From Propioniciclava flava (GTDB lineage Bacteria > Actinomycetota > Actinomycetes > Propionibacteriales > Propionibacteriaceae), in assembly GCF_004126535.1 (NCBI RefSeq), contig NZ_PPCV01000012.1, positions 1 to 64,000 of the forward strand: DNA of 64,000 nt, read 5' to 3'. The translations under genes and the position numbers were made by a program. How positions within the stretch are numbered: the first letter of the stretch is position 1; every line of letters starts with the position of its first letter. Under the pieces are notes generated by a model. It did not search any database. It worked only from the letters and a program-made list of their open reading frames with translations, and was not told the origin of the DNA. This document shows positions 35,549-45,808 of the stretch, in pieces.

Positions 35549-36115
35549 CTACTGAGCGGCAGAGGGTGCGGGGGCGTGCACGATGCCCCCGTTGGGCAAC
35601 TCAAACCAGTCGATGTCGTGCGGGCCGCGCCCCTGCAGCAACGCTACGGCCACCTGGATGACGTGTCCGTGGGTGACGAGGACCAGCGGGCCCGGGTGCG
35701 CGTCGATGAGTGCGGGCAGCGTCGCCTCCAGGCGGGCATACAAGTCCACCACCGACTCCCCGTCGCCCCAGCGCACCTCGTTGATATGGGCGCCGCCGCT
35801 GGGGCTGCAACCGGTCAGCTCCGAGAAAAGCTGCCCTTCCATGTCGCCGAAGAACTGCTCCCGCAGCCCCGCGTCCACAAACAGGGGGACGCCCAGCGCG
35901 CCCTGAATGATCTCGGCCGTGGCGCTGGCGCGCTGAAGGTCAGAGGAGATCAGCGCCAGAGGGCGGGGCTCGGCGGCGAGCAGGGACGCCGCCGTCGCAG
36001 CCTGGGCGTGGCCAAGCGGCGTCAGTGGGCTGTCCCACTGGCCCACGACCCGGCCCTGAGCGTTGCCGACGCATTGACCGTGCCGAACAAACGTGATGGC
36101 GTGCGGTTGGAGCAC
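35549..36115 (-). CDS. Histidine phosphatase family protein, CobC-like
   Basis: The 188-residue protein has the phosphoglycerate-mutase-type active site: VRHGQ with the phosphorylated histidine, SSDLQRASATAEI with Arg, EQFFGDMEG, and VTHGHVIQVAV with the second histidine. Beside cobU, cobS and cobT it could be alpha-ribazole-5'-phosphate phosphatase (CobC), but the family is broad and the assignment rests on context. The GTG start is divergent from cobU by 32 bp. Confidence 0.8.
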   Translation of the reverse strand: MLQPHAITFVRHGQCVGNAQGRVVGQWDSPLTPLGHAQAATAASLLAAEPRPLALISSDLQRASATAEIIQGALGVPLFVDAGLREQFFGDMEGQLFSELTGCSPSGGAHINEVRWGDGESVVDLYARLEATLPALIDAHPGPLVLVTHGHVIQVAVALLQGRGPHDIDWFELPNGGIVHAPAPSAAQ

Positions 36116-36147
36116 ACGGTCAGCCTAGCGACAGGTAGGGTGCCGGG

Positions 36148-36675
36148 GTGCGCGTGTTGGTGACCGGAGGCGTCCGTAGCGGCAAGTCGAGCCATGCCGA
36201 GGCGTTGCTCGCCGACGCGCAAGCGGTGACCTACATCACGCCCGGCTATCCCGCAGACCCGCAATCCGACCCTGAGTGGGCCGCCCGGGTCGCCGCGCAT
36301 CAGGCCTCGCGTCCCGCGTCCTGGGTCACGCGCGAAACCGTGGATGTCGCGCAGGCGTTGCGCGAGACGACCGGCGCGGTTCTCGTGGACTGCCTGGGCA
36401 CCTGGCTGACGCGCCAAATCGACGACATCGGCTGGGATGCCCCCTGCGACCACATCATCCAGTCGATGGGGGAGCGGCGCGCCGACCTGGCCGAGGCTGT
36501 GGCGGGGCACGCGGGGCCACTGGTGATCGTGACGAACGAGGTCGGCTGGGGTGTGGTGCCCGAGCATCCCTCGGGTCGGCTGTTCACCGATCAACTCGGC
36601 TGGACGAACCAGGCCGTCGCCCGCAGCGTCGACGACGTGATCCTCGTCGTGGCAGGCCGCACCCTGCGCCTGTGA
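36148..36675 (+). CDS. cobU: Adenosylcobinamide kinase / guanylyltransferase
   Basis: The 175-residue protein starts RVLVTGGVRSGKSSHAEAL, the CobU P-loop, and has VLVDCLGTWLTR and VIVTNEVGWGVVPEHPSGRLFTD typical of the family. It phosphorylates adenosylcobinamide and transfers GMP to it, in the nucleotide-loop pathway of adenosylcobalamin, the cofactor of EutBC in this window. It is convergent with cobS. Confidence 0.95.
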   Translation: MRVLVTGGVRSGKSSHAEALLADAQAVTYITPGYPADPQSDPEWAARVAAHQASRPASWVTRETVDVAQALRETTGAVLVDCLGTWLTRQIDDIGWDAPCDHIIQSMGERRADLAEAVAGHAGPLVIVTNEVGWGVVPEHPSGRLFTDQLGWTNQAVARSVDDVILVVAGRTLRL

Positions 36676-36696
36676 CGCCGCACCCTGGCGTCGGGG

Positions 36697-37482
36697 TCAG
36701 ATCATGGTCAGGCCCAGGAGGAGGCCGACAGCGCTGGCCTCAACCAGGGCGCCCAGCACGTCACCGGTAATGCCGCCGAGGCGCTGCAGCGCCCGCACCA
36801 GCACCGCGAGCGCGGCGAGGATGCCAACCCCCATCGCCAGGGGCCACGCCCACCAGGGCAGGCCAGCACCCCAGGCGTTGGCCATGGTGCACACCGCGAC
36901 GCCGAGCACCAGGTTGGCGACGAGTGCCGCCGCCAACAGCCACGCAGGGACGGTTTGGGCCATCGCCTGCCCCAGCCCGTCGTGACGGGCCGCAGGCACG
37001 ACGCTCGCGCACCCGAGCGCCAACGCCAGGCGTCCTGAGGCGAGCGCGAACCCTGCCAGCGCCCACCCGCCGGGGCGGGAGAGAAGGTCGCCCAGCAACG
37101 CCGCCTGGGCGCCGTACACCAAGACCAGGGTGATGGCCCCCATCGGGCCGACGTTGCCCAGGCGCATGATCTCCAAGGCGCGCTCGCGGGCGCGCCCGGA
37201 TCCGAGGCCATCGGCGGTGTCGGCCAGCCCGTCGGCGTGGATCGCGCGTGTCGCCCACGACAGGGCTCCGACGGTCAAGAAGCCCGCCGCAATGCCCGGG
37301 ACGCCGACCAGGGCGAGTGCCCAGCCCGCCAGCGCGCAGACCACGGTCAGCGGCAACACGACCAGCCAGGCGCCCGCCATCGCGACGCGCGCCACGGAGG
37401 CGTCCACGCGTTCTGGCGCGGGACCAGGGATCGCGGTGAGCGTCCCCCACGCCAAACGGACACCGTTGCGGAGTGTGTTCAT
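36697..37482 (-). CDS. cobS: Adenosylcobinamide-GDP ribazoletransferase (cobalamin synthase)
   Basis: The 261-residue membrane enzyme joins alpha-ribazole to AdoCbi-GDP. The start NTLRNGVRLAWGTLTAIPGP, the DGLADTADGLGSGRARER block with metal-binding Asp residues, and about six membrane helices are typical. The ATG at 37482 has GGGAGGG upstream; the longer open frame is not similar to CobS. It is 49 bp downstream of cobT on the same strand. Confidence 0.95.
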   Translation of the reverse strand: MNTLRNGVRLAWGTLTAIPGPAPERVDASVARVAMAGAWLVVLPLTVVCALAGWALALVGVPGIAAGFLTVGALSWATRAIHADGLADTADGLGSGRARERALEIMRLGNVGPMGAITLVLVYGAQAALLGDLLSRPGGWALAGFALASGRLALALGCASVVPAARHDGLGQAMAQTVPAWLLAAALVANLVLGVAVCTMANAWGAGLPWWAWPLAMGVGILAALAVLVRALQRLGGITGDVLGALVEASAVGLLLGLTMI

Positions 37483-37531
37483 CGCAGCCCTCCCGGCGCG
37501 GTCAGGATCCGTCGGATCGGGTACTGACCTG

Positions 37532-38554
37532 TCATGACAAGTCCGCCAGGGCGGCGATGTCTCGCAGCGCGGCACCAGAGGCCTCGAGGATCGGGACCGC
37601 CAGCACCGCCCCGGTGCCCTCACCCAGGCGCATCTCCAGGTCGAGAATCGGCGCGAGATGAAGGCGACGCTGGGCGAGCGCGCAACCAGGCTCGGTCGAG
37701 GCGTGACCGGCGACCATCCAGGCGGACGCCCCCGGTGCGAGTTCCTCCGCCATGAGGGCCTCGGCGCTGGCGATCAGCCCGTCGACGACCACCGGAATGC
37801 CGCGACGCGCGGCGCCCATCATGAAGCCGGTTGCGGCGGCGATGTCGGCCGATCCCAAGGCGGCGAGACGCTGCAGTGGATCGGCGGCACGGTCGCCGAC
37901 GCGATCCAACGCGGCGTTGATGGCGTCGGCCTTGCGGGCCAGCCCGGCGGCGTCAACGCCCGTGCCGGAGCCCGCCACGTCGCCGCCACGCAACCCGAGT
38001 GTGGCGGCCACCAATGCCGCCGACGGGGTGGTGTTGCCGATGCCCAGGTCACCGGCGATCAGGAGTTGAGCGCCGTCGGCGATGGCCTCTGCGGCGATCT
38101 GGTCGCCCGCAGCCAGGGCCGCCTGGAGTTCGTCGGCGGTGAGCGCGTCCTCATCGCTGATCGGACGGGCAGGGTGGACGTGGAAGCGCGTGACCTCGTC
38201 GGGAACACCGGTGAGCCCGTCGACGCCGAGGTCGTACAGCGAGACGGTCGCACCGACGCTGCGGGCCAGCGCGCTGATCCCGGCATGACCGTCCAGGATG
38301 CCGTGCACCATCGCCAAGGTCACGGCGGTCGGGTAAGCGGAGACGCCCCGCGCGGCGACGCCGTGATCCCCCGCGAACACGACGACGCGCACGTCGGTCA
38401 GCGGCGCGGGCGGATTGACGCCTTGGCAGGCAGCCAGCCAGGCTCCGAGGGTCTCCAGCCGTCCTAGAGCGCCCAAAGGCTTGGCTTGGGCGTCGCTGCG
38501 AGCGTGCGCTGCGGCGCGAAGGGACGGGTCGGGCGCGGTCACGGGATTCGTCAT
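37532..38554 (-). CDS. cobT: Nicotinate-nucleotide-dimethylbenzimidazole phosphoribosyltransferase
   Basis: The 340-residue enzyme makes alpha-ribazole phosphate from dimethylbenzimidazole. Family blocks include QAKPLGALGRLETLGAWLA, VVFAGDHGVAARGVSAYP, GDLGIGNTTPSAALVAA and a C-terminal LEMRLGEGTGAVLAVP with the catalytic Glu. The ATG at 38554 gives the usual N-terminus; an ATG 4 codons upstream is possible. It forms an operon with cobS. Confidence 0.95.
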   Translation of the reverse strand: MTNPVTAPDPSLRAAAHARSDAQAKPLGALGRLETLGAWLAACQGVNPPAPLTDVRVVVFAGDHGVAARGVSAYPTAVTLAMVHGILDGHAGISALARSVGATVSLYDLGVDGLTGVPDEVTRFHVHPARPISDEDALTADELQAALAAGDQIAAEAIADGAQLLIAGDLGIGNTTPSAALVAATLGLRGGDVAGSGTGVDAAGLARKADAINAALDRVGDRAADPLQRLAALGSADIAAATGFMMGAARRGIPVVVDGLIASAEALMAEELAPGASAWMVAGHASTEPGCALAQRRLHLAPILDLEMRLGEGTGAVLAVPILEASGAALRDIAALADLS

Positions 38555-38593
38555 AGCGCCCACCATCCTTCCACCGTCTGGCAGGCTGCGGGC

Positions 38594-39229
38594 ATGCGTT
38601 CGTGGTTGCCACAGGGTTTCTTCGCCCGCACCGAAACCGAGGAGAAGCGGTCGCGGTTCCTCACGACGCTGGCGCGCGCCGACTCCGAGGACGAGGCCCG
38701 CGCGATCGTGGCGCAGGTGCGAGGAACGTTCCCCGATGCCCGCCACCACTGCCTGGCGTTCGTGGTCGACGTGGCCGACGCACAGCCGATCGAGCGCAGT
38801 TCCGATGACGGGGAACCCGCAGGGACCGCTGGGATGCCCATGCTAGAGGTGCTGCGCGGCGCCCAGCTGGGCAACACGGTCGCGGTGGTGTCGCGCTATT
38901 TCGGCGGGATCCTGCTCGGCACGGGAGGCCTGGTGCGGGCCTATTCGGACGCGGTCGCCACCGCGCTGGCGGACGCCCCCCGCGTCATCCCGCAGCGCCG
39001 GGTGATGTGGGGCATCGACGTTGGCCCCGCGGACGCCGGGCGCATCCAGGGGGCGCTGATGAACCGCGGGCTGGACGTCGTGGATGCGGCCTGGGGGTCG
39101 AGCGTCCGGTTGACGGTAGCCGTGTCGGACCCCGGCCTGGCGCTGCCGATCGTGCACGAACTGACGCAATCTGACCGAGACCCCATCGATCTGGGGACCC
39201 GCATCGTCGAGGTCCCCCTCGCCCGCTGA
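38594..39229 (+). CDS. YigZ/IMPACT family protein
   Basis: The 211-residue protein has the UPF0029 signature: EKRSRFLTTLARADSEDEAR, HHCLAFVVD, SSDDGEPAGTAGMPMLEVL and VVSRYFGGILLGTGGLVRAYSD. IMPACT-type proteins affect translation regulation in eukaryotes; in bacteria the role is unclear. The ATG at 38594 is the family start. Its 3' half is overlapped on the other strand only by read-through of the mutated DHA2 gene. Confidence 0.9.
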   Translation: MRSWLPQGFFARTETEEKRSRFLTTLARADSEDEARAIVAQVRGTFPDARHHCLAFVVDVADAQPIERSSDDGEPAGTAGMPMLEVLRGAQLGNTVAVVSRYFGGILLGTGGLVRAYSDAVATALADAPRVIPQRRVMWGIDVGPADAGRIQGALMNRGLDVVDAAWGSSVRLTVAVSDPGLALPIVHELTQSDRDPIDLGTRIVEVPLAR

Positions 39230-39286
39230 CTCATGCGTCCTGCTCGCCTGGAGGTCAACGAGGCAGGGGTGAGGGAGGGCCGACGG

Positions 39287-40749
39287 CTAGTGGGCCAACG
39301 GTGCGGTGCCTGCCGCGTCGTCGGCGTCCTCGGGGGCCTGCGAAGGAAGAAGGCGGTGATCACGGCCGCGGTCCACACGGCACCCGCACCGAGGAACGCC
39401 CAGTGCGACCCGGTCAGCATCGCCTGGGGGGTGGGTTGTCCCGCGGATTCCGCGACGGCGGTCTGCATGGCGAACACCGTCACGAACAGCGACGTGCCCG
39501 CAGCGCCGGCGACCTGCTGGACCGTGCCGATCATGGCTGATCCATGCGAGTACAGCCGGGGCGGTAGCACGCCCAGGGCCACGGTGAACAGCGGCGTGAA
39601 GAGGAAAGCGAAACTGATGCTCATCACGATGTGAGCCACCATGACGGCCCACCAGGGAGTGCTGGGCGTCAGCAGCGCGAAGGCGCCGAACACACCCAAG
39701 ACGACGAGGCTGGCGGGCACCACCAGGACGCGCGGCCCCACTTTGTCGTACAGGCGTCCGACGATGGGGCCGAGCAGCCCCATCGCGATGCCGCCCGGCA
39801 GCATCATCAGACCGACCTGCAGCGGTTCGAGGCCGTACACGTTTTGCAGGAGCAGCGGCAACATGATGATCGACCCGAACATGGCCATCATCGCGATCGC
39901 CATCATGAGCAAGGCGACGCTGAAGGTCGGGAAGGTGAACGTCCGCAGGTCCAAGAAGGCCTCGTCACGCCCTTGAAGGACGAGTTGGCGGGCGACGAAG
40001 GCGAGGAGCCCGGCGACGCCGATCCCGATCGCGAGCATCGGCTCCCAGAAGGGGGCCTCGGTGCCGGTGAGGCTCAGCCCGTAGATGAGCGGGCCGAACG
40101 CGAGGGCGGTCAGGGGAATGGAGATCAGATCCAGGGGCGGGGCGGTCGCGTCGGAGGAAGAGGCCCGCAGGCCGCGGCGTCCGAGCACGAGCATGAGCAG
40201 CGCGATGGGAAGGACGAACCCGAAAATCAGACGCCACGACCCCAGGTGCAGCAGCAGCCCCGACAGGGTTGGCCCGACGGCGGGGGCGACCGAGATGACC
40301 AGGGAGATGTTGCCCATGACCTTGCCGCGGTGATGCGGGGGGACGAGCGTCATGATCGTCGTCATGAGCAGCGGCATCATGACGGCGGTGCCGGACGCCT
40401 GAACGACCCGGGCGGCCAGCAAGAGCGGAAACTGCGGGGCGAGGAGGGCGGCCAGCGTCCCGGCGCTGAACAGCGACATCGCCAAGGTGAACACCGCGCG
40501 GGTCGGGAACCGCTGCAGGAGCCAGCCGGTGATCGGGATGATGACGGCCATCGTCAGCAGGAACGCTGTGGTCAGCCATTGGGCCGTCCGTTCCGGCACC
40601 TGAAAGTCGGCCATGATCCGCGGCAGGGCGACGTTCATGGTCGTCTCGTTGAGGATCACGACGAATGCCGCGATCAGCAAGATGGTGATGACGGACCTGT
40701 CGCCCCGGTTCAACCGATCGGGCAGCGGTGCTGGACTCAAGGGGGACAT
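39287..40749 (-). CDS. DHA2-family drug/H+ exporter, frameshift near the C-terminus
   Basis: This MFS exporter has about 14 helices. It shows TTMNVALPRIMADFQVPERTAQWL, AARVVQASGTAVMMPL and GNISLVISVAPAVGPTLSGLL, the DHA2 motif. After FFLRRP the frame changes: an in-frame ending (EDADDAAGTAPLAH, stop at 39287) lies one base over. As written, the frame instead reads on to 38941 across the opposite yigZ gene, which is not credible. One C missing from the five-base run at 39332-39336 explains it. The ATG at 40749 has GGAGG. Transport should be unaffected because only the tail is altered. Confidence 0.85.
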
Positions 40750-40823
40750 GGGAAAACCTCCGCGTGAACGTGGGGGAACGATGGGGTCGCCCATGACCCA
40801 GGACCGACAGGTTAGCCGTGAAA

Positions 40824-40864
40824 CGCCGCGGTCCCAAGACCTCGGGAGGCTGGGGACCGCGGCG
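40824..40864 (-). terminator. Terminator of the GH13 gene
   Basis: A perfect 12-bp stem (40824-40835 with 40853-40864, CGCCGCGGTCCC) lies 5 bp past the GH13 stop. On the minus strand TTTC follows. The loop is 17 nt. Confidence 0.75.
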
Positions 40865-40869
40865 TCGGC

Positions 40870-42609
40870 TCAGGCGGCGATCCAGGCGGTCGCGTCAGCG
40901 GGCAGGAGCCCGTCGATCAGGGGCTCGGAAGTCACCAGCACCTCGCCTGCGGGCAGTGCGACGGGCTCGGGGCCGAAGTTGACCACGACGCTCACCGACT
41001 CGCCACGGCGGAACGCCACCACGTCAGGGCCCAGATCCAGCCACGTGAACGCGCCGGTGCGCAGGTCGGGCAGGTCGCGACGGAGCTTCAGCGCACGCTT
41101 GTACAAGGTGAGCGTGGAGTCCGGCTCGCTCGCCTGCTTCTCCGCGGTCAGGGCAGCCCAGTCGGCAGGCTGCGGCAGCCACGGTGCGGCGTCGGTCCCG
41201 AACCCGAACGGGGACGCCTCGCCCGACCACGGCAGCGGGACGCGGCAGCCGTCGCGGCCGCGGAGGCGGTGACCCGAACGCTCCCACGTCGGATCGTCGA
41301 GCAGATCCTCGGGCAGGTCTTCGACTTCGGGGAGGCCCAACTCTTCGCCCTGGTAGATGTAGGCCGTCCCGGGTAGGGAAAGCTCCATCAGCGCGGCAGC
41401 GCGCGCCCTGCGGCGGCCACGGGCCACGTCGGTCGGGAACGAATGCATGCGCAGCGCCCGCTCGGCCGGATCCTCCCAGCCCTCGCCCTCGACGGCGGTG
41501 GCGAAGTTGCCGCCCGTCTCCGGCTTGCCGAATCGCGTGACGACACGGGTCGAGTCGTGATTGCCCAGCACCCAGGTGGTGGGGGCGCCGACGGCATCGT
41601 GCGCGGGCAGGCTCTTGGCGATGACCGCGCGCTGGGACGCCGCGGACCATTCGCTCAGCAGCGCGTCGAAATTGAACGTGCTGTGGAGCCGGTCGGGGGT
41701 CACGTACTGGGTGAGGCGCTGGATCGGATCGAGGTAGGCCTCCGCCACGAACACGCGCTCGCCAAGATCCGAGTCGGCGTACTCGCGGGCCACGGCGCGC
41801 CAGCGGCGCTGGATGGTCTCGATGCCGGGAACATCCCACTGGGGGCTGCCTTCGCGCTTGTCGTTGGTGCCATGCCCGGTGACCGGGTTGACCTCTACGT
41901 CGGGCAGGGCCGGATCCTTCGCCATCGCGTCGGCGACGTCGATGCGGAACCCGTCGACGCCCCGGTCGAACCAGAACCGCAGGACGTCATCGAACAGGGC
42001 CGGGACGGCGGGGTTGTCCCAGTTCCAGTCCGGCTGGGAGATGTCGAACATGTGCAGGTACCACTGGCCAGGCGTCCCGTCGGGGTTCGTCGTCCGGGAC
42101 CAGGCCGGGCCCCCGAACAGGGAGCCCCAGTTGTTGGGGGGCAGGTCGCCGTTCTCACCGCGGCCATCGCGGAAGTAGTACAGATCGCGCTCCGGCGAGC
42201 CGGGCGCGGCGGCCAGCGCGGCCTGGAACAGCGGATGCTCCCACGAAGAATGGTTGGGGACCAGGTCGATGAAGATGCGCAGCCCCAGGCCATGCGCCGC
42301 CGCGATCAGCTCATCGGCGTCGGCGAGCGTCCCGAACTGCGGGGAGATGTCTTGGTAGTCGGCGATGTCGTAGCCGCCGTCCAGCAAGGGGGAGGGGTAC
42401 CAGGGGCTGATCCACAAGGCGTCGACACCGAGGTCGGCCAGGTAGGGCAGCTTGGAGATGATGCCCTGGACGTCGCCGGTGCCGTTGTTGTCGGCGTCGG
42501 CGAACGAGCGAGGGTAAACCTGATAGACGACGGCGTGGCGCCACCACTGCGGGTCGTGGAAGTGGGGATTCGGGGCCGCGATCTGCGGCGTTGCGGATGC
42601 GTTGGTCAC
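40870..42609 (-). CDS. GH13 alpha-glucosidase / oligo-1,6-glucosidase
   Basis: The 579-residue enzyme has the GH13 subfamily 23/30-like pattern: VVYQVYPRSFADADNNGTGD, DLVPNHSS, nucleophile Asp in GFRIDVADAM, acid/base Glu in FVAEAYLDP and LGNHDSTRV. It hydrolyses alpha-glucosidic bonds in short oligosaccharides such as maltose or isomaltose. The GTG at 42609 is chosen as the start of normal sequence. It is divergent from the oxidoreductase gene. An inverted repeat in the promoter region suggests repression by a LacI-type protein. Confidence 0.93.
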   Translation of the reverse strand: MTNASATPQIAAPNPHFHDPQWWRHAVVYQVYPRSFADADNNGTGDVQGIISKLPYLADLGVDALWISPWYPSPLLDGGYDIADYQDISPQFGTLADADELIAAAHGLGLRIFIDLVPNHSSWEHPLFQAALAAAPGSPERDLYYFRDGRGENGDLPPNNWGSLFGGPAWSRTTNPDGTPGQWYLHMFDISQPDWNWDNPAVPALFDDVLRFWFDRGVDGFRIDVADAMAKDPALPDVEVNPVTGHGTNDKREGSPQWDVPGIETIQRRWRAVAREYADSDLGERVFVAEAYLDPIQRLTQYVTPDRLHSTFNFDALLSEWSAASQRAVIAKSLPAHDAVGAPTTWVLGNHDSTRVVTRFGKPETGGNFATAVEGEGWEDPAERALRMHSFPTDVARGRRRARAAALMELSLPGTAYIYQGEELGLPEVEDLPEDLLDDPTWERSGHRLRGRDGCRVPLPWSGEASPFGFGTDAAPWLPQPADWAALTAEKQASEPDSTLTLYKRALKLRRDLPDLRTGAFTWLDLGPDVVAFRRGESVSVVVNFGPEPVALPAGEVLVTSEPLIDGLLPADATAWIAA

Positions 42610-42639
42610 CGGTCCAGTGTTTCCCTCCACCGATGCTGG

Positions 42640-42653
42640 GGCAAGTCTTTGCC
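42640..42653. promoter_or_regulatory. Operator-like palindrome before the GH13 gene
   Basis: GGCAA and TTGCC form perfect arms around GTCT, 31 bp upstream of the GTG start. Such CAA-TTG sites resemble LacI-family maltose regulator boxes; no LacI gene is in the window. Confidence 0.4.
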
Positions 42654-42776
42654 ACAAAGATTATTCGTCGATTGAGGTGGTTTCCCTCCTGGTCGCGGTC
42701 GGGGTGGAGGGGGCGCCTCGACCCGCCGGTTCTGGGGTGGTGGAATACCGAACCGGGCCGCAATGGTTGAAACTTC

Positions 42777-43697
42777 ATGAGTGTTAATCGTGAAGTCATC
42801 CAGACCGCCGTGGGCGGGCCTGAACTCCTGAGCGTCGTCTCCTCCCCGGTGCCCGAGCCGGGCGCGGGCCAGGTGCGCGTCAAGGTCGCTGCGGCCGGGC
42901 TGAACCCGGTCGACTGGAAGGTTGCGGCCTATCCGGCCGCTGCCACGATGTTCGGCGTGACCGTGCCCGGTGGCTACGGCAACGACTTCTCCGGTGTCGT
43001 GGACGCCCTCGGCGAGGGTGTCGAGGGCCTCAGCGTCGGCGACCGCGTCTTCGGCTCGGCTCGCGGCCACGCCGTCGCGGACTACACGGTGGTCCCGGTC
43101 ACGGCGATCGAGCGGGCACCCGAAGGCCTGAGCCTGGACGACGCTGCCACGCTTCCCATCGCAGGCGCCACCGCAGCGGCCGCGCTGGCCCCGCTGGCAC
43201 TGGGCCCCGACGACACCGTCCTCATCGGGGGTGGGGCAGGCGGCGTCGGCGTGCTGACCGTCCAGCTCGCCGCCGCCACCGGGGCGACGGTCATCGCGAC
43301 CGGCTCCCCGGCCAGCCACGACTTCCTGCGTGAACTGGGCGCCCTCCCCGTCGCCTACGGCGAGGGCCTCGAGGACCGCGTCCGGGCGCTGACGCAGCGG
43401 CCCATCACGGCAGCCGTGGACCTGCAAGGCACCGCGACCGTCGAGGCTGCCCTCGCCCTGGGCGTGGCCCCGACGCGGATCACCGCGATCGCCGCGATGG
43501 GCGGGCTGCCCGACGGCGTCCGCATCACCGGCGGGGCGGATGCGGAACCGGGTGCGCTGGCTCAGGTCGCCCAGCAGGTGGCCGACGGGACGCTCCACGT
43601 CGTGATTTCCGGGCGTTACCCGCTGACGGACGCCGCCCAGGCCGTCGCGCGCCTGGTCGAGGGACATGTGCGCGGGAAGCTCATCATCGTCCCCTGA
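42777..43697 (+). CDS. NADP-dependent oxidoreductase, quinone-reductase (MDR) type
   Basis: The 306-residue protein is a zinc-free medium-chain dehydrogenase/quinone-oxidoreductase relative: a GroES-like N-domain (GYGNDFSGVVDALGEGVEGL) and the Rossmann motif IGGGAGGVGVLTVQLAAATGA. No structural or catalytic cysteine ligands are present. The substrate is unknown. Confidence 0.88.
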   Translation: MSVNREVIQTAVGGPELLSVVSSPVPEPGAGQVRVKVAAAGLNPVDWKVAAYPAAATMFGVTVPGGYGNDFSGVVDALGEGVEGLSVGDRVFGSARGHAVADYTVVPVTAIERAPEGLSLDDAATLPIAGATAAAALAPLALGPDDTVLIGGGAGGVGVLTVQLAAATGATVIATGSPASHDFLRELGALPVAYGEGLEDRVRALTQRPITAAVDLQGTATVEAALALGVAPTRITAIAAMGGLPDGVRITGGADAEPGALAQVAQQVADGTLHVVISGRYPLTDAAQAVARLVEGHVRGKLIIVP

Positions 43698-43726
43698 GGC
43701 GAGACAAAGCCTCAAGTAACGCTGGC

Positions 43727-43761
43727 GGCCGGACGTTCTCCCTCAGGGGAGGCGTCCGGCC
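43727..43761. terminator. Hairpin terminator after the oxidoreductase
   Basis: GGCCGGACG (43727-43735) pairs perfectly with CGTCCGGCC (43753-43761). It lies 30 bp past the oxidoreductase stop and before the DUF2218-fumC operon. No T-tract follows on the plus strand. Confidence 0.6.
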
Positions 43762-43858
43762 GTTGCCTCTCGTGGGGAGGCCGCGCCTCACGCGAACAGT
43801 CAGGGTGAAGGTTCCCGGTTCGACGACTCTGGCCCTAGCACCCCGGTAGCGTGGGGGC

Positions 43859-44250
43859 ATGGTTTCGTTCCGGAGCACCGCCGTCGTCCCTACGGATCGG
43901 GCAGCCCGGTTCGGCAAACAACTGAGCTCGCACCTGGGGCGCCGCCATGGCGGTACCTGGAGCGAGGAGGACCAGCGCGGCAGCGTGACCTTCGAGGTGG
44001 CCAGTGCCACCCTCGAAGCCTCGCCTGAGGCGCTGACGCTGACCGTCTTGACCGACGACCCCGACGCTGTTCCCCGGTTTGAGAACGTGGTGGGGCGGCA
44101 TCTGGTGCGGTTCGGACGCGACGCAAACTTCGTGGTGACGTGGCGTCGCAGTGACGGCAGCCCCGGCACCGAGCAACGGTTCGACGATTCCGAGGACGAG
44201 CACCCTGCCCGTCCCGCACGTGAGGGCGATCCCGCCCAGGAGGAGCAGCG

Positions 44251-44254
<4 letters not shown>
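43859..44254 (+). CDS. DUF2218 domain protein
   Basis: The 131-residue protein fits DUF2218: [47 protein letters not shown] near the C-terminus, then an acidic tail. These small proteins often lie beside siderophore or metal genes, but the function is unknown. The last codons overlap the fumC ATG (44251). Confidence 0.85.
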
Positions 44255-45651
<1,397 letters not shown>

Positions 45652-45675
45652 TCCGCAGCGCGCAGCGCTAAAACA

Positions 45676-45719
45676 GATGCTGCCGGGGCCTGTCCTGCGT
45701 GACGGACCCCGGCAGCATC
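45676..45719 (+). terminator. Terminator of fumC
   Basis: A perfect 13-bp stem GATGCTGCCGGGG (45676-45688) pairs with 45707-45719 about 25 bp past fumC. It is followed by CATGTCTGG, with no strong T-tract. Confidence 0.75.
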
Positions 45720-45808
45720 ATGTCTGGTGTCACCCCTGCTGCGGGGCGATGCCTGGTGCCCTTTCCTGACGAGGGTGCAGTGTCGGGGCGAACGGCTAGC
45801 CTCGACGC

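Noticed and set aside
38941-39286. C-terminal extension of the DHA2 exporter across yigZ
   Set aside because: The frame there is antisense to a well-conserved gene and has low-complexity Arg/Ser composition; a one-base frameshift explains it better.
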